A stretch of DNA of 28,485 nucleotides from Deinococcus marmoris (GCF_001949125.1 NZ_MSTI01000171.1:1-28485), one strand, 5' to 3'. Shown: positions 18,003-27,538, counted from the stretch's first letter. The notes: generated from the sequence alone by a model not told the origin. Translations and numbers: made by a program.

Positions 18003-19204
18003 GCCAGCTCCCCGCCTGCTCTGAGTGCCCGGTAAGCCAGCGCCAGCGCGGTCACGGCGGCGCGCTCCCGCATCTGCGCGGCGTCGCCGGGCCAGTTGAC
18101 GCTGGCAGCCTTGTGGCCCTTCGCGCTGCTGATGGCGGCGTGAACCTGCCCGGCGTTCTCGCCCGTCACGCTGACCACCACGGCCAGTCCTATGTCTGCT
18201 CCCAGGTGTTCACGCGCCCCGGCGGCCAGCTCCAGCGCGGCCCCCTCGCTGACCAGTCCGGCGTCGCGCAGGGTCACGGGGGTCAGGCCCAGCGTGATCA
18301 GGCGGGCATGGTCCCCAGTCACGGCGGCGTCCAGAAAGCCCGCCGTATCGGCCAGCAGGCCACACAATGCGCCCGCACTGCCCGCCTCAATGACGCCCAG
18401 ACTGCGGCCTGCCAGTCCGTCGCCTAGCGCCCCGGCCAGCGTCTGCCCGTCCTCGCCCCAGGTCCAGCGCGACAGGTGGGCGCGCACCGTTTCCAGCAGC
18501 GGGGCCATCAGCTCGTGGGCCTGTGCCTCGGTCCCGGCACTGGCCGCCACGCGCACGTCCACGCCAGTCTTGCGGGCGTAGGTGGCGACGCTGGGATTGG
18601 CGTTCTGGGTCAGCCCGGCCAGCAGCTCGGCCACGTTGCTCTCGCCGATGCCCTGGGTGTGGATGGTGGTGGCAACCAGCGCGTGATCCGGCAGCGGGAG
18701 ACGCGGCAGCACCTGCTCCCGCCACATCCGGTGCATCTCGCGGGGCGGGCCGGGCAGGGCCACGACGTATTTACCCCCGGTTCGCACGAACCAGCCGGGC
18801 GCGGTCCCCACCGGATTAGGCAGCGCCTCGGCACTGGGGATCAGCCACGTCTGCTTGCGGTTGACCTGCGGCATCTCGCGCCCACGGGCGGCATACAGCC
18901 CTTCCAGCCACGCCAGCAGTTCAGGGTCTTCACCCGGCGTTTCTCCCAGCGCGTCGGCAATGGATTCGCGGGTCAGGTCATCGTCGGTGGGTCCCAGGCC
19001 GCCGCCCAGAATCACCAGATCGGCGCGCGACAGGGCCAGCGTAATGGCCGCACTGACGCGTCCCAGGTTGTCGCCCAGCACCGTTTTGCGGTGCAGGATG
19101 ACGCCCCGTTCGCCCAGTTCGCGTGCCAGAAAGGCCGCGTTGGTGTCCACGATCTCACCGAACAGCAGCTCTGTTCCCACGCTGATAATTTCTGCTAGCA
19201 ACAT
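17999..19204 (-). CDS. cinA: CinA family protein
   Basis: The 401-residue protein has an N-terminal MoaB/MoCF-like domain (AEIISVGTELLFGEIVDTNAAFLAREL; VILGGGLGPTDDDLTRE; PGPPREMHRMW) and a C-terminal CinA domain (about 255-400). The family is linked to competence and to NMN deamidase/ADP-ribose hydrolase activity. In the C-terminal domain the usual ESCTGG is E273-A-G-S-A-G, so the catalytic serine is alanine and the downstream lysine region (GDHARLI) also differs; the deamidase is probably inactive. The correct start is ATG 19204; longer readings in frame cross the promoter. It is first in cinA-thpR-recA and carries a candidate RDRM over its start. Confidence 0.93.
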
Positions 19205-19206
19205 AA
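19190..19206 (-). promoter_or_regulatory. Candidate RDRM (DdrO operator) over the cinA start codon
   Basis: The minus strand reads TTATGTTGCTAGCAGAA. Compared with the RDRM-type sequence TTATGTCATTGACATAA and allowing Y/R equivalents, about 14 of 17 positions agree, including the left TTATG and right CA.AA. The ATG inside TTATG is the cinA start codon. The site lies directly downstream of the -10 box, where DdrO would block transcription. PprI (IrrE) cleaves DdrO after damage, and recA operons carry RDRMs in other Deinococcus species. The match is by eye, not by a scored matrix. Confidence 0.6.
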
Positions 19207-19218
19207 CAACACCGCCGG

Positions 19219-19248
19219 AGTATAGGCGAAAGCGAAACGAACGTCTAG
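19219..19248 (-). promoter_or_regulatory. Promoter of cinA-thpR-recA
   Basis: TATACT (19224-19219, minus strand) is a five-of-six -10 box 14 nt before the cinA ATG. TAGACG (19248-19243) at 18 bp upstream is a partial -35. The transcript would have a leader of only about 8 nt before the start codon, inside the candidate RDRM. Confidence 0.6.
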
Positions 19249-19366
19249 TCCTGAAGGGGCAGGTAAGGGCATCTCCAGAGTGTATGTCGGGGGTGGGCGT
19301 GCCGCAGGGTGCATCTGTATAACAAAAAGGTGGAGCGGCCCGCCGGGGCATGTCACACTGCCGACC

Positions 19367-19777
19367 ATGCCTTCCCCCGTATCTCCCGTCCAGACTGCCG
19401 CCCGCGTGTTGCTGGGCGCGGCCCTCGCCTTCGCAGGAACCGGCCACCTGACCTTCTTACGCCAGGATTTTCAGGCGCAGGTGCCCGAAAGCCTGCCGCT
19501 GAATCAGGATTTTGTGGTGCTGGCTTCCGGTGTGGTGGAGATCGGTATGGGCGTGGCCCTGATGGCCCTGCCGAAACAGCGCGTGACGGTGGGCTGGATC
19601 ATGGCCGCCTTCTTCGTGGCGGTGTTTCCCGGCAGCATCTCGCAGTACCTGACCCACAGCGACGCCTTCGGGCTGGACACGGACCGCAAACGTCTGATCC
19701 GCCTGTTGTTCCAGCCGGTGCTGATCGCATGGGCGCTGTGGTCTACCGGGGCATGGGCGGCGCGGAAGAAGGGCTAA
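19367..19777 (+). CDS. DoxX-like membrane protein
   Basis: The 136-residue protein has four hydrophobic segments (AARVLLGAALAFAGTGHLTF; FVVLASGVVEIGMGVALMALP; VGWIMAAFFVAVFPGSISQYL; LFQPVLIAWALWSTGAW), with the G-x-G-H-x-x-F motif of DoxX-type proteins in the first. The family is small integral membrane proteins of unclear function, in some species linked to redox stress. ATG 19367 was chosen because the upstream extension is polar and unconserved. It is divergent from the cinA operon, with 162 bp between. Confidence 0.75.
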   Translation: MPSPVSPVQTAARVLLGAALAFAGTGHLTFLRQDFQAQVPESLPLNQDFVVLASGVVEIGMGVALMALPKQRVTVGWIMAAFFVAVFPGSISQYLTHSDAFGLDTDRKRLIRLLFQPVLIAWALWSTGAWAARKKG

Positions 19778-19804
19778 AACCCGCACGATCACACCCCAAA
19801 AGAA

Positions 19805-19833
19805 CGGCGGACCTCTGTTGATCAGGTCCGCCG
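19805..19833 (-). terminator. Terminator of copA
   Basis: CGGCGGACCT (19805-19814) pairs with AGGTCCGCCG (19824-19833). On the minus strand the stem is followed by TTCTTTT, so it suits copA. On the plus strand, for the DoxX-like gene, there is no T-run. Confidence 0.65.
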
Positions 19834-19882
19834 CTGAACTGTCTCGTGCCTCAAAGCAGGGAAAGGGGCTGTTTTAACGGGT

Positions 19883-22468
<2,586 letters not shown>

Positions 22469-22474
22469 AGGAAC

Positions 22475-22480
22475 AGTCTA
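22475..22480 (-). promoter_or_regulatory. -10 box of a leaderless promoter (copA)
   Basis: TAGACT on the minus strand ends 6 nt before the copA ATG at 22468. It overlaps the candidate CsoR operator. Confidence 0.55.
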
Positions 22481-22497
22481 TCCCCCTGGGGAGGGTA
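22479..22497. promoter_or_regulatory. Candidate CsoR operator at copA
   Basis: TATCCCCCTGGGGAGGGTA is an imperfect palindrome with C- and G-tracts flanked by TA, the general shape of CsoR-family operators. It overlaps the -10 box and the spacer of the copA promoter. A csoR-type gene lies 400 bp away. Confidence 0.5.
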
Positions 22498-22512
22498 AGG
22501 CAAGGTGGGGAT

Positions 22513-22540
22513 GGGTGATGGTGAATGGTTGATGGAGTGA
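22513..22540 (+). repeat. Degenerate GGTTGAT heptamer array upstream of copA
   Basis: Units read GGGTGAT, GGTGAAT, GGTTGAT, GGAGTGA. It is the third array of this heptamer in the copper region and lies in the copA-copZ divergent gap. Confidence 0.6.
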
Positions 22541-22591
22541 GAGCGTACGTATTTTACACATTGAGCTGACTGGACACGAAACCTTCACCTC

Positions 22592-22623
22592 TTAGACCTT
22601 TAGACCCTTCGACCCTTAGACCT
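22592..22623 (+). repeat. Tandem octamer TTAGACCY x4 before the copZ promoter
   Basis: Four consecutive units read TTAGACCT, TTAGACCC, TTCGACCC, TTAGACCT. An inverted copy, GGGTCTAA, occurs at 22651-22658 and overlaps the -10 box of copZ. Confidence 0.7.
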
Positions 22624-22631
22624 TCCTGCTC

Positions 22632-22661
22632 TTGACCTCCCTCCCCCCCAGGGTCTAAAAT
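22632..22661 (+). promoter_or_regulatory. Promoter of copZ-csoR
   Basis: TTGACC (22632-22637) and TAAAAT (22656-22661) are separated by 18 bp, and the -10 ends 6 nt before the copZ ATG, so the mRNA should be leaderless. The spacer is a C-tract followed by GGG (22638-22653), a second possible CsoR site. Confidence 0.65.
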
Positions 22662-22667
22662 CTATCC

Positions 22668-22883
22668 ATGACAAACACCTTGACCACTGAACTGAAAGTT
22701 GACGGCATGACCTGCGGCCACTGCGTGAAAGCGGTGGAAAAGGCGCTGAAAGGCGTGACGGGCGTGCATGACGTGCAGGTTGATCTGGAGGGCGGCAAGG
22801 CCACCGTTCACGGCGACGCCGACACCGGGGCCATGATCAGCGCTGTAGCGGAAGAAGGTTACGCCGCGCAGGTTTCGGCTTGA
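22668..22883 (+). CDS. copZ: Copper chaperone CopZ (HMA domain)
   Basis: The 71-residue protein is a single heavy-metal-associated domain with VDGMTCGHCVKAVEKAL, Cu(I) ligands C16 and C19, and the usual beta-alpha-beta-beta-alpha-beta pattern ending in EEGYAAQV. It carries Cu(I) in the cytoplasm to CopA. It has its own leaderless-type promoter and its TGA overlaps the TTG start of csoR by three bases. Confidence 0.93.
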   Translation: MTNTLTTELKVDGMTCGHCVKAVEKALKGVTGVHDVQVDLEGGKATVHGDADTGAMISAVAEEGYAAQVSA

Positions 22884-23203
22884 CCGATGCCCCCGCGTTT
22901 GCGGACGCCCCCCACTGCACGGCGGAGGGCAAACTCTGCATGCCGGAGGACGCCCGCAAACGCGCTCGCCGCCGCCTGAGCATCGCCCGTGGTCATCTGG
23001 ACAGCATCGTGCGCATGCTGGATGACCCGGAGGTCTACTGCGTGGACGTGCTGCGGCAGATCAAGGCCGTGCAGGGCGCGCTGAGCGGCGCGGGCGACGT
23101 GGTGCTGCGCGGCCATCTGGAAGCGCATGTCGCCACCTCTGCCGGGCGCGGCGACAGCGTGGAACTGGTGGAAGAAGTGATGGAAGCTTTGCGCTACCGG
23201 TAA
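22880..23203 (+). CDS. csoR: CsoR/RcnR-family metal-sensing repressor
   Basis: The 107-residue all-helical protein has the family core RRRLSIARGHLDSIVRMLDD, VYCVDVLRQIKAVQGAL and VLRGHLEAHV. Metal ligands by alignment are C54, H79 and H83, with the CsoR spacing of 25 and 4. The third ligand is His instead of Cys, as I recall for Thermus CsoR. The copper context favours Cu(I) sensing. The start is taken as TTG 22880, which overlaps the copZ stop (TTGA); ATG 22940 would remove a His/Cys-containing N-terminus (PHCTAEGKLC) that may add a ligand. Its TAA stop is also the MITE target site. Confidence 0.85.
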   Translation: MTDAPAFADAPHCTAEGKLCMPEDARKRARRRLSIARGHLDSIVRMLDDPEVYCVDVLRQIKAVQGALSGAGDVVLRGHLEAHVATSAGRGDSVELVEEVMEALRYR

Positions 23204-23336
23204 TACGGATTCCGTTTGTTTCGTGCAGGAATCGGAACAGCGCCGATCCCTCCACTCCACGCCCGGAACCCGTTTTTCTCCTGCTCGCTCCACTCGGATT
23301 ACGGGTGTTTTCAACACCCTCTAATCGGAGTCCGTA
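23204..23336 (+). mobile_element. MITE-like repeat, copy B (133 bp)
   Basis: The ends are TACGGATTCCG and CGGAGTCCGTA, inverted repeats with one mismatch in 11. TAA flanks it on both sides (23201-23203 and 23337-23339), and the left TAA is the csoR stop codon. It aligns with copy A, including an identical 30-bp block at 23253-23282. CGGAACCCGT (23264-23273) can pair with the left end with one mismatch and is followed by TTTTT. A second small hairpin, GGGTGTT/AACACCC, lies near the right end. It has no coding capacity. Confidence 0.82.
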
Positions 23337-23363
23337 TAAGAACGCCAGAAACATCAGTTGAGA

Positions 23364-23407
23364 AATGGGTCAGTTGAGCCTCGCGCTTTAACTGACCCAT
23401 TATTTTT
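23364..23407 (+). terminator. Terminator of copZ-csoR
   Basis: AATGGGTCAGTT (23364-23375) pairs perfectly with AACTGACCCATT (23390-23401), a 12-bp stem followed by ATTTTT. The MITE lies between it and csoR, so it is probably the original terminator pushed away by the insertion. The rest of the gap (23408-23559) shows no gene, only a small inverted repeat TTCAGG-CGTT-CCTGAA at 23435-23450. Confidence 0.85.
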
Positions 23408-23559
23408 AATGAGAGCTATGGCGTCGGCTTAGCTTTCAGGCGTTCCTGAAATGTTCCTGTAAGGATCTGCCGTCTATTGTTCTGGCGTTGGAGAAGCAGA
23501 TCACCTGCAAAGAAAACGCCGTTTACTTTCTCTGAGCCGCATCCATTCAAGGGGAAGGC

Positions 23560-24894
23560 ATGCCTTATTCCAAACAGAAGCCTTCCCCTTCCCTGCTGAT
23601 CGTCGGTGATCTGGAAGGGAAGATTGAGCGGCAATTGCAGGTAGACGCTCCAATAGACCGGCGCTGGACCACCCGCACCTGCCCCACCCCTGCCGAGGCG
23701 GCGGACATCGCCCCGCAGGAGGCCCCGGACCTAGTGGTGATCGTCTGCAAGCAGATCGGTGACGAACTGTGCGCCGATCTGATCCGCTTGCTGGAACACG
23801 CCAAGCTGCACTGGCCCTTCACCTTCTTTATTCTGGCCAGCGAACGCCCGATTCAGCGTGTGGACGTCTTGCTGGAACGCTTCGGCGAGATGCCGGTGGT
23901 GGACCTCGGGGACGTCGCTTCGGTCAGCCGCACCATCGAGCGCGAGATGCTCTCCAGCATCTTTGGCGTCGTGCGGGGCGTGTCGCTCTCGGGCTTTCTC
24001 CAGATGATGGAATGGGAGGAAAAGAGCCTGTGTATCCGGGCGGAATCTGGCCGCACCTGGGGCCGCCTGCACCTGCTTCAGGGGCGGCTGGTCCAGGCTT
24101 ACTCGCATGCCACTGGTCAGACCGGCGAGGACGCTGCGCTGGACATCCTGTCATGGGACAGCGTGTCTCTGCGGATCGAACGCTCGTACCACAACCGCAG
24201 CGGCGGGGGCACGGCGCGGCCCCTGACCTCCCTGCTCATGGAGGCCATGCAGCGCAAGGACGAGGACGCCCGGCAGCCCGACGCTGCGGTTTCCGCTGTT
24301 TCCGAGGAGGACCCCTTGTTCAGGAGACCCAAGAACTCTACCGCCGGTCTCAAGAAACCCCAGCCTGAAACCGCGCCGCCCCCCACCGCCGCTCTCCCAG
24401 CCACCACAGCCGCCCCCACCAGTTTCGTGGAATCCGATTTCATCTTTCCCGAGCCGGGGGCTGCCGGACAGGCCGCCGCGCCCCTTCCTCTCCCTCTTCC
24501 CAGCCTGACCCAGGAACAAAGGACACACATCATGGCAAACGTCAAGGACACACTGAACAGCGCCACCAACGATATCGACGGCGCAATGGCCGCCGCGCTG
24601 GTGGACTACGAGAGCGGGATGGCCCTGGGCACGATGGGCAGCGGCGTCAATCTGGACGTGGCGGCGGCGGGCAACACCGAAGTGGTGCGCGCCAAGCTGC
24701 GAACCATGAAAAGCCTGGGCATCGACGGCGAGATCGAGGACATCCTGATCACCCTGCAAAACCAGTACCACATTATTTACATGGTGCCCGGCCAGACGCT
24801 GTTCCTGTATCTGGTGCTGGCCAAGGACAAGGCCAACCTGGCGATGGCCCGCTACAAGCTCAAGGCGCTGGGCAAGGACATCACCATCGCCTGA
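23560..24894 (+). CDS. DUF4388 (PATAN)-Roadblock/LC7 fusion protein
   Basis: The 444-residue protein has a receiver-like N-terminal fold without obvious phosphoacceptor pattern (about 10-125), a DUF4388/PATAN domain (about 130-215; FGVVRGVSLSGFLQMMEWEEKSLCIRAESG, GRLHLLQGRLVQAYSHATGQTGEDAALDILSW), a P/A/T-rich linker (about 235-320) and a C-terminal Roadblock/LC7 domain (about 325-444; DIDGAMAAALVDYESGMALGTMGSG). Such domains occur with MglA-type GTPases and in motility or polarity signalling. AAGGGGAAGG precedes the ATG. An internal ATG at residue 325 has its own ribosome binding site. Confidence 0.8.
   Translation: MPYSKQKPSPSLLIVGDLEGKIERQLQVDAPIDRRWTTRTCPTPAEAADIAPQEAPDLVVIVCKQIGDELCADLIRLLEHAKLHWPFTFFILASERPIQRVDVLLERFGEMPVVDLGDVASVSRTIEREMLSSIFGVVRGVSLSGFLQMMEWEEKSLCIRAESGRTWGRLHLLQGRLVQAYSHATGQTGEDAALDILSWDSVSLRIERSYHNRSGGGTARPLTSLLMEAMQRKDEDARQPDAAVSAVSEEDPLFRRPKNSTAGLKKPQPETAPPPTAALPATTAAPTSFVESDFIFPEPGAAGQAAAPLPLPLPSLTQEQRTHIMANVKDTLNSATNDIDGAMAAALVDYESGMALGTMGSGVNLDVAAAGNTEVVRAKLRTMKSLGIDGEIEDILITLQNQYHIIYMVPGQTLFLYLVLAKDKANLAMARYKLKALGKDITIA
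24518..24534 (+). promoter_or_regulatory. Possible internal ribosome binding site and ATG for a free Roadblock protein
   Basis: AAAGGA (24518-24523) lies 8 nt before an in-frame ATG (24532-24534) at the exact start of the Roadblock domain (MANVKDTLNSA). Translation from here would give a 120-residue protein, the normal size of stand-alone Roadblock proteins. Confidence 0.45.
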
Positions 24895-24919
24895 GCGCCG
24901 GAAGAAGGCGAAGGCCAAC

Positions 24920-24953
24920 ACGGGAGGGCAGCCGATGTGAGCTGCCCTCCCGT
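24920..24953. terminator. Hairpin between the convergent DUF4388 and HhH genes
   Basis: ACGGGAGGGCAGC (24920-24932) pairs perfectly with GCTGCCCTCCCGT (24941-24953), a 13-bp stem with an 8-nt loop. The T-run is poor on both strands, but the place between convergent genes fits a terminator. Confidence 0.65.
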
Positions 24954-24968
24954 ATTGCTGGAACGTTT

Positions 24969-25367
24969 TTACGTGAAGCTGATGTGCGGCAGCATCTTCT
25001 TGATGTTCTTCGCGCCGATCCCGCTGACCTTTTTCTCCAGGTCCATGCTGTTCTTGAAGGGCCGGTCCTTGATGATCTCGGCAGCCAGTTTGACGCTGAC
25101 GCCGGGCAGCGTTTCGAGCTGGCTGGCGGTGGCGCGGTTGATGTGAACCAGCGCCATATTCCCGCTGCCGGACATGCTGGACCTGCCCATCTTCATGGTG
25201 GAGGCCGCGCCCGACATCCCGGTCCTGACCGTGTTCATGGCCGATCTGACGGTGGGTGTGGCCGCAGGCGTGTTGGTCCTGGGCGTGGCGGTCTGGGCAA
25301 AAGCGAGGGCGGGCAGCAGGGCGGCGGTGGCAAGCGTGGTGGTCAGGACAGTCAGCGTTCTGTGCAT
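24969..25367 (-). CDS. Secreted helix-hairpin-helix (ComEA-like) protein
   Basis: The 132-residue protein has a signal peptide (MHRTLTVLTTTLATAALLPALAFA, cleavage after A24), a T/S/M-rich linker and a C-terminal HhH domain (about 74-132; HINRATASQLETLPGVSVKLAAEIIKDRP; VSGIGAKNIKKML). ComEA-type domains bind DNA outside the cytoplasmic membrane during uptake. The protein lacks a membrane anchor beyond the signal peptide, so it is probably periplasmic or secreted. GGAGG lies 6 nt before the ATG and a TACTGT box (25391-25386) lies upstream. No comEC gene is adjacent, so a role in competence is only a possibility. Confidence 0.82.
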   Translation of the reverse strand: MHRTLTVLTTTLATAALLPALAFAQTATPRTNTPAATPTVRSAMNTVRTGMSGAASTMKMGRSSMSGSGNMALVHINRATASQLETLPGVSVKLAAEIIKDRPFKNSMDLEKKVSGIGAKNIKKMLPHISFT

Positions 25368-25436
25368 GGTGGGCCTCCGAAAAGCACAGTAGGAGGGCCA
25401 GTTAAAGGGCGAATGAAGGCAATGCGCCGCCGCTTT

Positions 25437-26795
25437 CTACCCGCCGGGAAAGCTGACCTCCACCCGCGCGCCGCCCTCCGGCGGGTTGTCCAGCGTCAGG
25501 GTGCCGCCGTGGATCTCGACGACCTGCCGCACCACGGCCAGCCCCAGGCCAAAGCCCTCTACCGCCGCCCCCGCCGCCTCGCCGCGCACAAAAGCCTCGG
25601 TGAGTGCGCCGCCAGGAAAGCCGGGGCCGCTGTCCTGAACAGTCAACTGTGCGCCGCCGTCCTGGGGCACCACCCTGACCTGCACCTCGCCGCCGCGTGG
25701 GGTGAACTTCAGGGCATTGCCGATCAGGTTTTCCAGCACGCTGCCCAGCAGGGCGCTGTCGCCGCGCAGCGGGGTGGCCTGACCGTCCAGCCACAGGTCC
25801 AGACCCTGGCGCAGGGCCAGCGGTTGCAGCAGGTCCACCGCCTCGCCTGCCAGCGCCAGCAGGTCCACGGGGGGCCAGGAGGAGCGGGCGGGTTCCAGAT
25901 GCTGTGTTCCTGAACGCTGTGTTTCCAGGCGCTGTGTTCCTAAACGCTGGGCGCGGGTCAGGGTCATCAGGTTGCCGGTCAGCAGGCGCAGGCGCGACGC
26001 CGTGCGCTGGGTCCGTTCCAGGACGGCGTGCATCTCCTGCGGCGAACGTGGGCGGGCCAGGGTGTGTTCCAGGTCTGCCAGCAGCGCCGTGACCGGGGTC
26101 CGCAATTCGTGCGAGGCGCTGGCCAGAAACAGCGTCTCGCGCTCGCGTTCGGCCCGCAGGGCACCCAGGCTGGCGTCCAGCGCGCGGGCCAGTGCGCCGA
26201 CCTCGCCGCCCAGGGTCAGGGCGGGCAGCGGGCCGGGGGCGTCCAGGGTCTGGACCCGCGCCGCCAGCGCTTCCAGGGGCCGCAGCGTGCGCCGGACCTC
26301 GCGGGCCACCAGCGCGCCGCCCAGGGCGCTGAGCAGCAGCAGGGTCAGGGCCGTGACCAGGGCATACAGCCGCATCGAGCGTTCCAGGGGCAGCAGGTTG
26401 CGGCCCACCTGCACGGCGCTGTTGTCTGCCCGCGTGGACGACACCAGATAGCCGTCCACGCGGCTGATCCCCTGCCCGGCAGTTCCGGTCAGCCAGCCAG
26501 GGTCCAGGATGTCCGGCCCGGCAGCCCCGCCCGCCCAGCGCAGCCGCCCGCCGCCGTACACCCGCGCCACCGCTGTGATGCCGTCGACTTCCAGCAGGTC
26601 CTCGGCCCTGTCGGGCAGCGTCCCTGGCGTGGCCCGCGCGACGGCCAGAAGCGCGTCGGCCTGGGCCTCGATCTGCCGGGTAATGCTGCTCAGTTCCAGC
26701 CGCCACAGCGCCGTTCCTGCCACCCCCGCAGAGGCCAGCAGGCTCAGCAACAGAATGCTGAAGGTCAGCAGGGTCAGGCGGGCACGCAGGGTCAT
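25437..26795 (-). CDS. Sensor histidine kinase (HAMP, HisKA, HATPase)
   Basis: The 452-residue protein has two membrane helices (about 7-30 and 143-163) around a sensor domain of about 110 residues, HAMP, the DHp helix with H229 in SASHELRTPV, and the ATPase domain with the N box ENLIGNALKFTP, DSGPGFPGGA and GFGLGLAVVR. It should sense an extracytoplasmic signal and phosphorylate the upstream regulator. Between DHp and ATPase (about 284-301) there is a tandem pentapeptide RLGTQ-RLETQ-RSGTQ-HLEPA. ATG 26795 was chosen because membrane helix 1 starts there; it is 59 nt after the regulator stop, in one operon. Confidence 0.9.
   Translation of the reverse strand: MTLRARLTLLTFSILLLSLLASAGVAGTALWRLELSSITRQIEAQADALLAVARATPGTLPDRAEDLLEVDGITAVARVYGGGRLRWAGGAAGPDILDPGWLTGTAGQGISRVDGYLVSSTRADNSAVQVGRNLLPLERSMRLYALVTALTLLLLSALGGALVAREVRRTLRPLEALAARVQTLDAPGPLPALTLGGEVGALARALDASLGALRAERERETLFLASASHELRTPVTALLADLEHTLARPRSPQEMHAVLERTQRTASRLRLLTGNLMTLTRAQRLGTQRLETQRSGTQHLEPARSSWPPVDLLALAGEAVDLLQPLALRQGLDLWLDGQATPLRGDSALLGSVLENLIGNALKFTPRGGEVQVRVVPQDGGAQLTVQDSGPGFPGGALTEAFVRGEAAGAAVEGFGLGLAVVRQVVEIHGGTLTLDNPPEGGARVEVSFPGG
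25895..25955 (-). repeat. Tandem 15-bp repeat in the histidine kinase gene
   Basis: On the plus strand CGCTGTGTT-type units of 15 bp occur about three and a half times, each differing by a few bases, and they encode the pentapeptides RLGTQ, RLETQ, RSGTQ and HLEP. The unit length keeps the reading frame. Confidence 0.75.
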
Positions 26796-26854
26796 CTGAG
26801 AGCAAGTATGCGGCGGAGTGGCAGGAGCATTCAGGAGATCGTTGTTTATCTGGG

Positions 26855-27532
26855 TCAGACTTCCGGCCCAGCGTCCGGGAAGCGGTAGCCCAGGCCGCGC
26901 ACCGTCTGCACCACCGGGTCGCCCAGCTTGCGCCGCAGGTTGCGGACATAGGTGTCCACCACGTTGGATTCGGCATCGAAACGCCCGTCCCAGACCCGGT
27001 CGATCAGTTCGTCGCGGGTGTAGATCCTGCCCGGATGCGAGGCCAGCACTTCCAGCAGCGAGAACTCCTTGGCAGTCAGGGCCACCCGCGCGCCATCCCG
27101 GAACACCGCGCGGGCATTCCAGTCCAGCCGCAGATCCTGCCACACCTGTGTGCTTTGCGGTTCCGAGCGGCCCCGGCGCACCAGCGCCCGCAGCCGGGCC
27201 TGCACCTCGCCCAGGTGAAAGGGCTTGACCAGATAGTCGTCGCCGCCCGCGTCCAGCCCCGCGATCCGGTCCTCCACCGCGTCGCGCGCGGTCAGGAACA
27301 GCACCGGGCAGCTTGAGCCAGCCTCCCTCAGCTCCCGCACCAGCTCGAAGCCGGCCAGCGGTCCCTCGGGCAGGCCCACGTCCACCATTAGGGCGTCGAA
27401 AGGGATGGTCAGGGCCAGCTCACGCGCCTCGCGGGCACAGGCCGCCTCGTCCACCGCGTAGCCCGCCTCGCGCAGGCTGGCGACCAGCGGGCGGCGAATG
27501 GTGGGTTCATCCTCGACAACCAGAAAGCGCAT
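26855..27532 (-). CDS. OmpR/PhoB-family response regulator
   Basis: The 225-residue protein has a receiver domain (about 1-118) with acidic pocket E7/D8, phosphoacceptor D51 in ALMVDVGLPEG, the T in FLTARD and the lysine in DDYLVKPF, and a winged-helix DNA-binding domain (about 130-222) ending in VQTVRGLGYRFPD. It is the partner of the adjacent kinase and is expected to control transcription, possibly including the nearby secreted HhH gene. TAGCCT lies 6 nt before the ATG, so the mRNA is probably leaderless. Confidence 0.93.
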   Translation of the reverse strand: MRFLVVEDEPTIRRPLVASLREAGYAVDEAACAREARELALTIPFDALMVDVGLPEGPLAGFELVRELREAGSSCPVLFLTARDAVEDRIAGLDAGGDDYLVKPFHLGEVQARLRALVRRGRSEPQSTQVWQDLRLDWNARAVFRDGARVALTAKEFSLLEVLASHPGRIYTRDELIDRVWDGRFDAESNVVDTYVRNLRRKLGDPVVQTVRGLGYRFPDAGPEV

Positions 27533-27538
27533 GGGCGC

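Noticed and set aside
23416..23634. Small minus-strand open frame of 72 codons before the DUF4388 gene
   Set aside because: It overlaps the start of a real gene, has no ribosome binding site or motif, and covers the probable promoter region.
25437..27143. Longer histidine kinase reading from 27143
   Set aside because: The extra 116 residues are an out-of-frame reading of the response regulator gene; the first membrane helix begins at the ATG at 26795.
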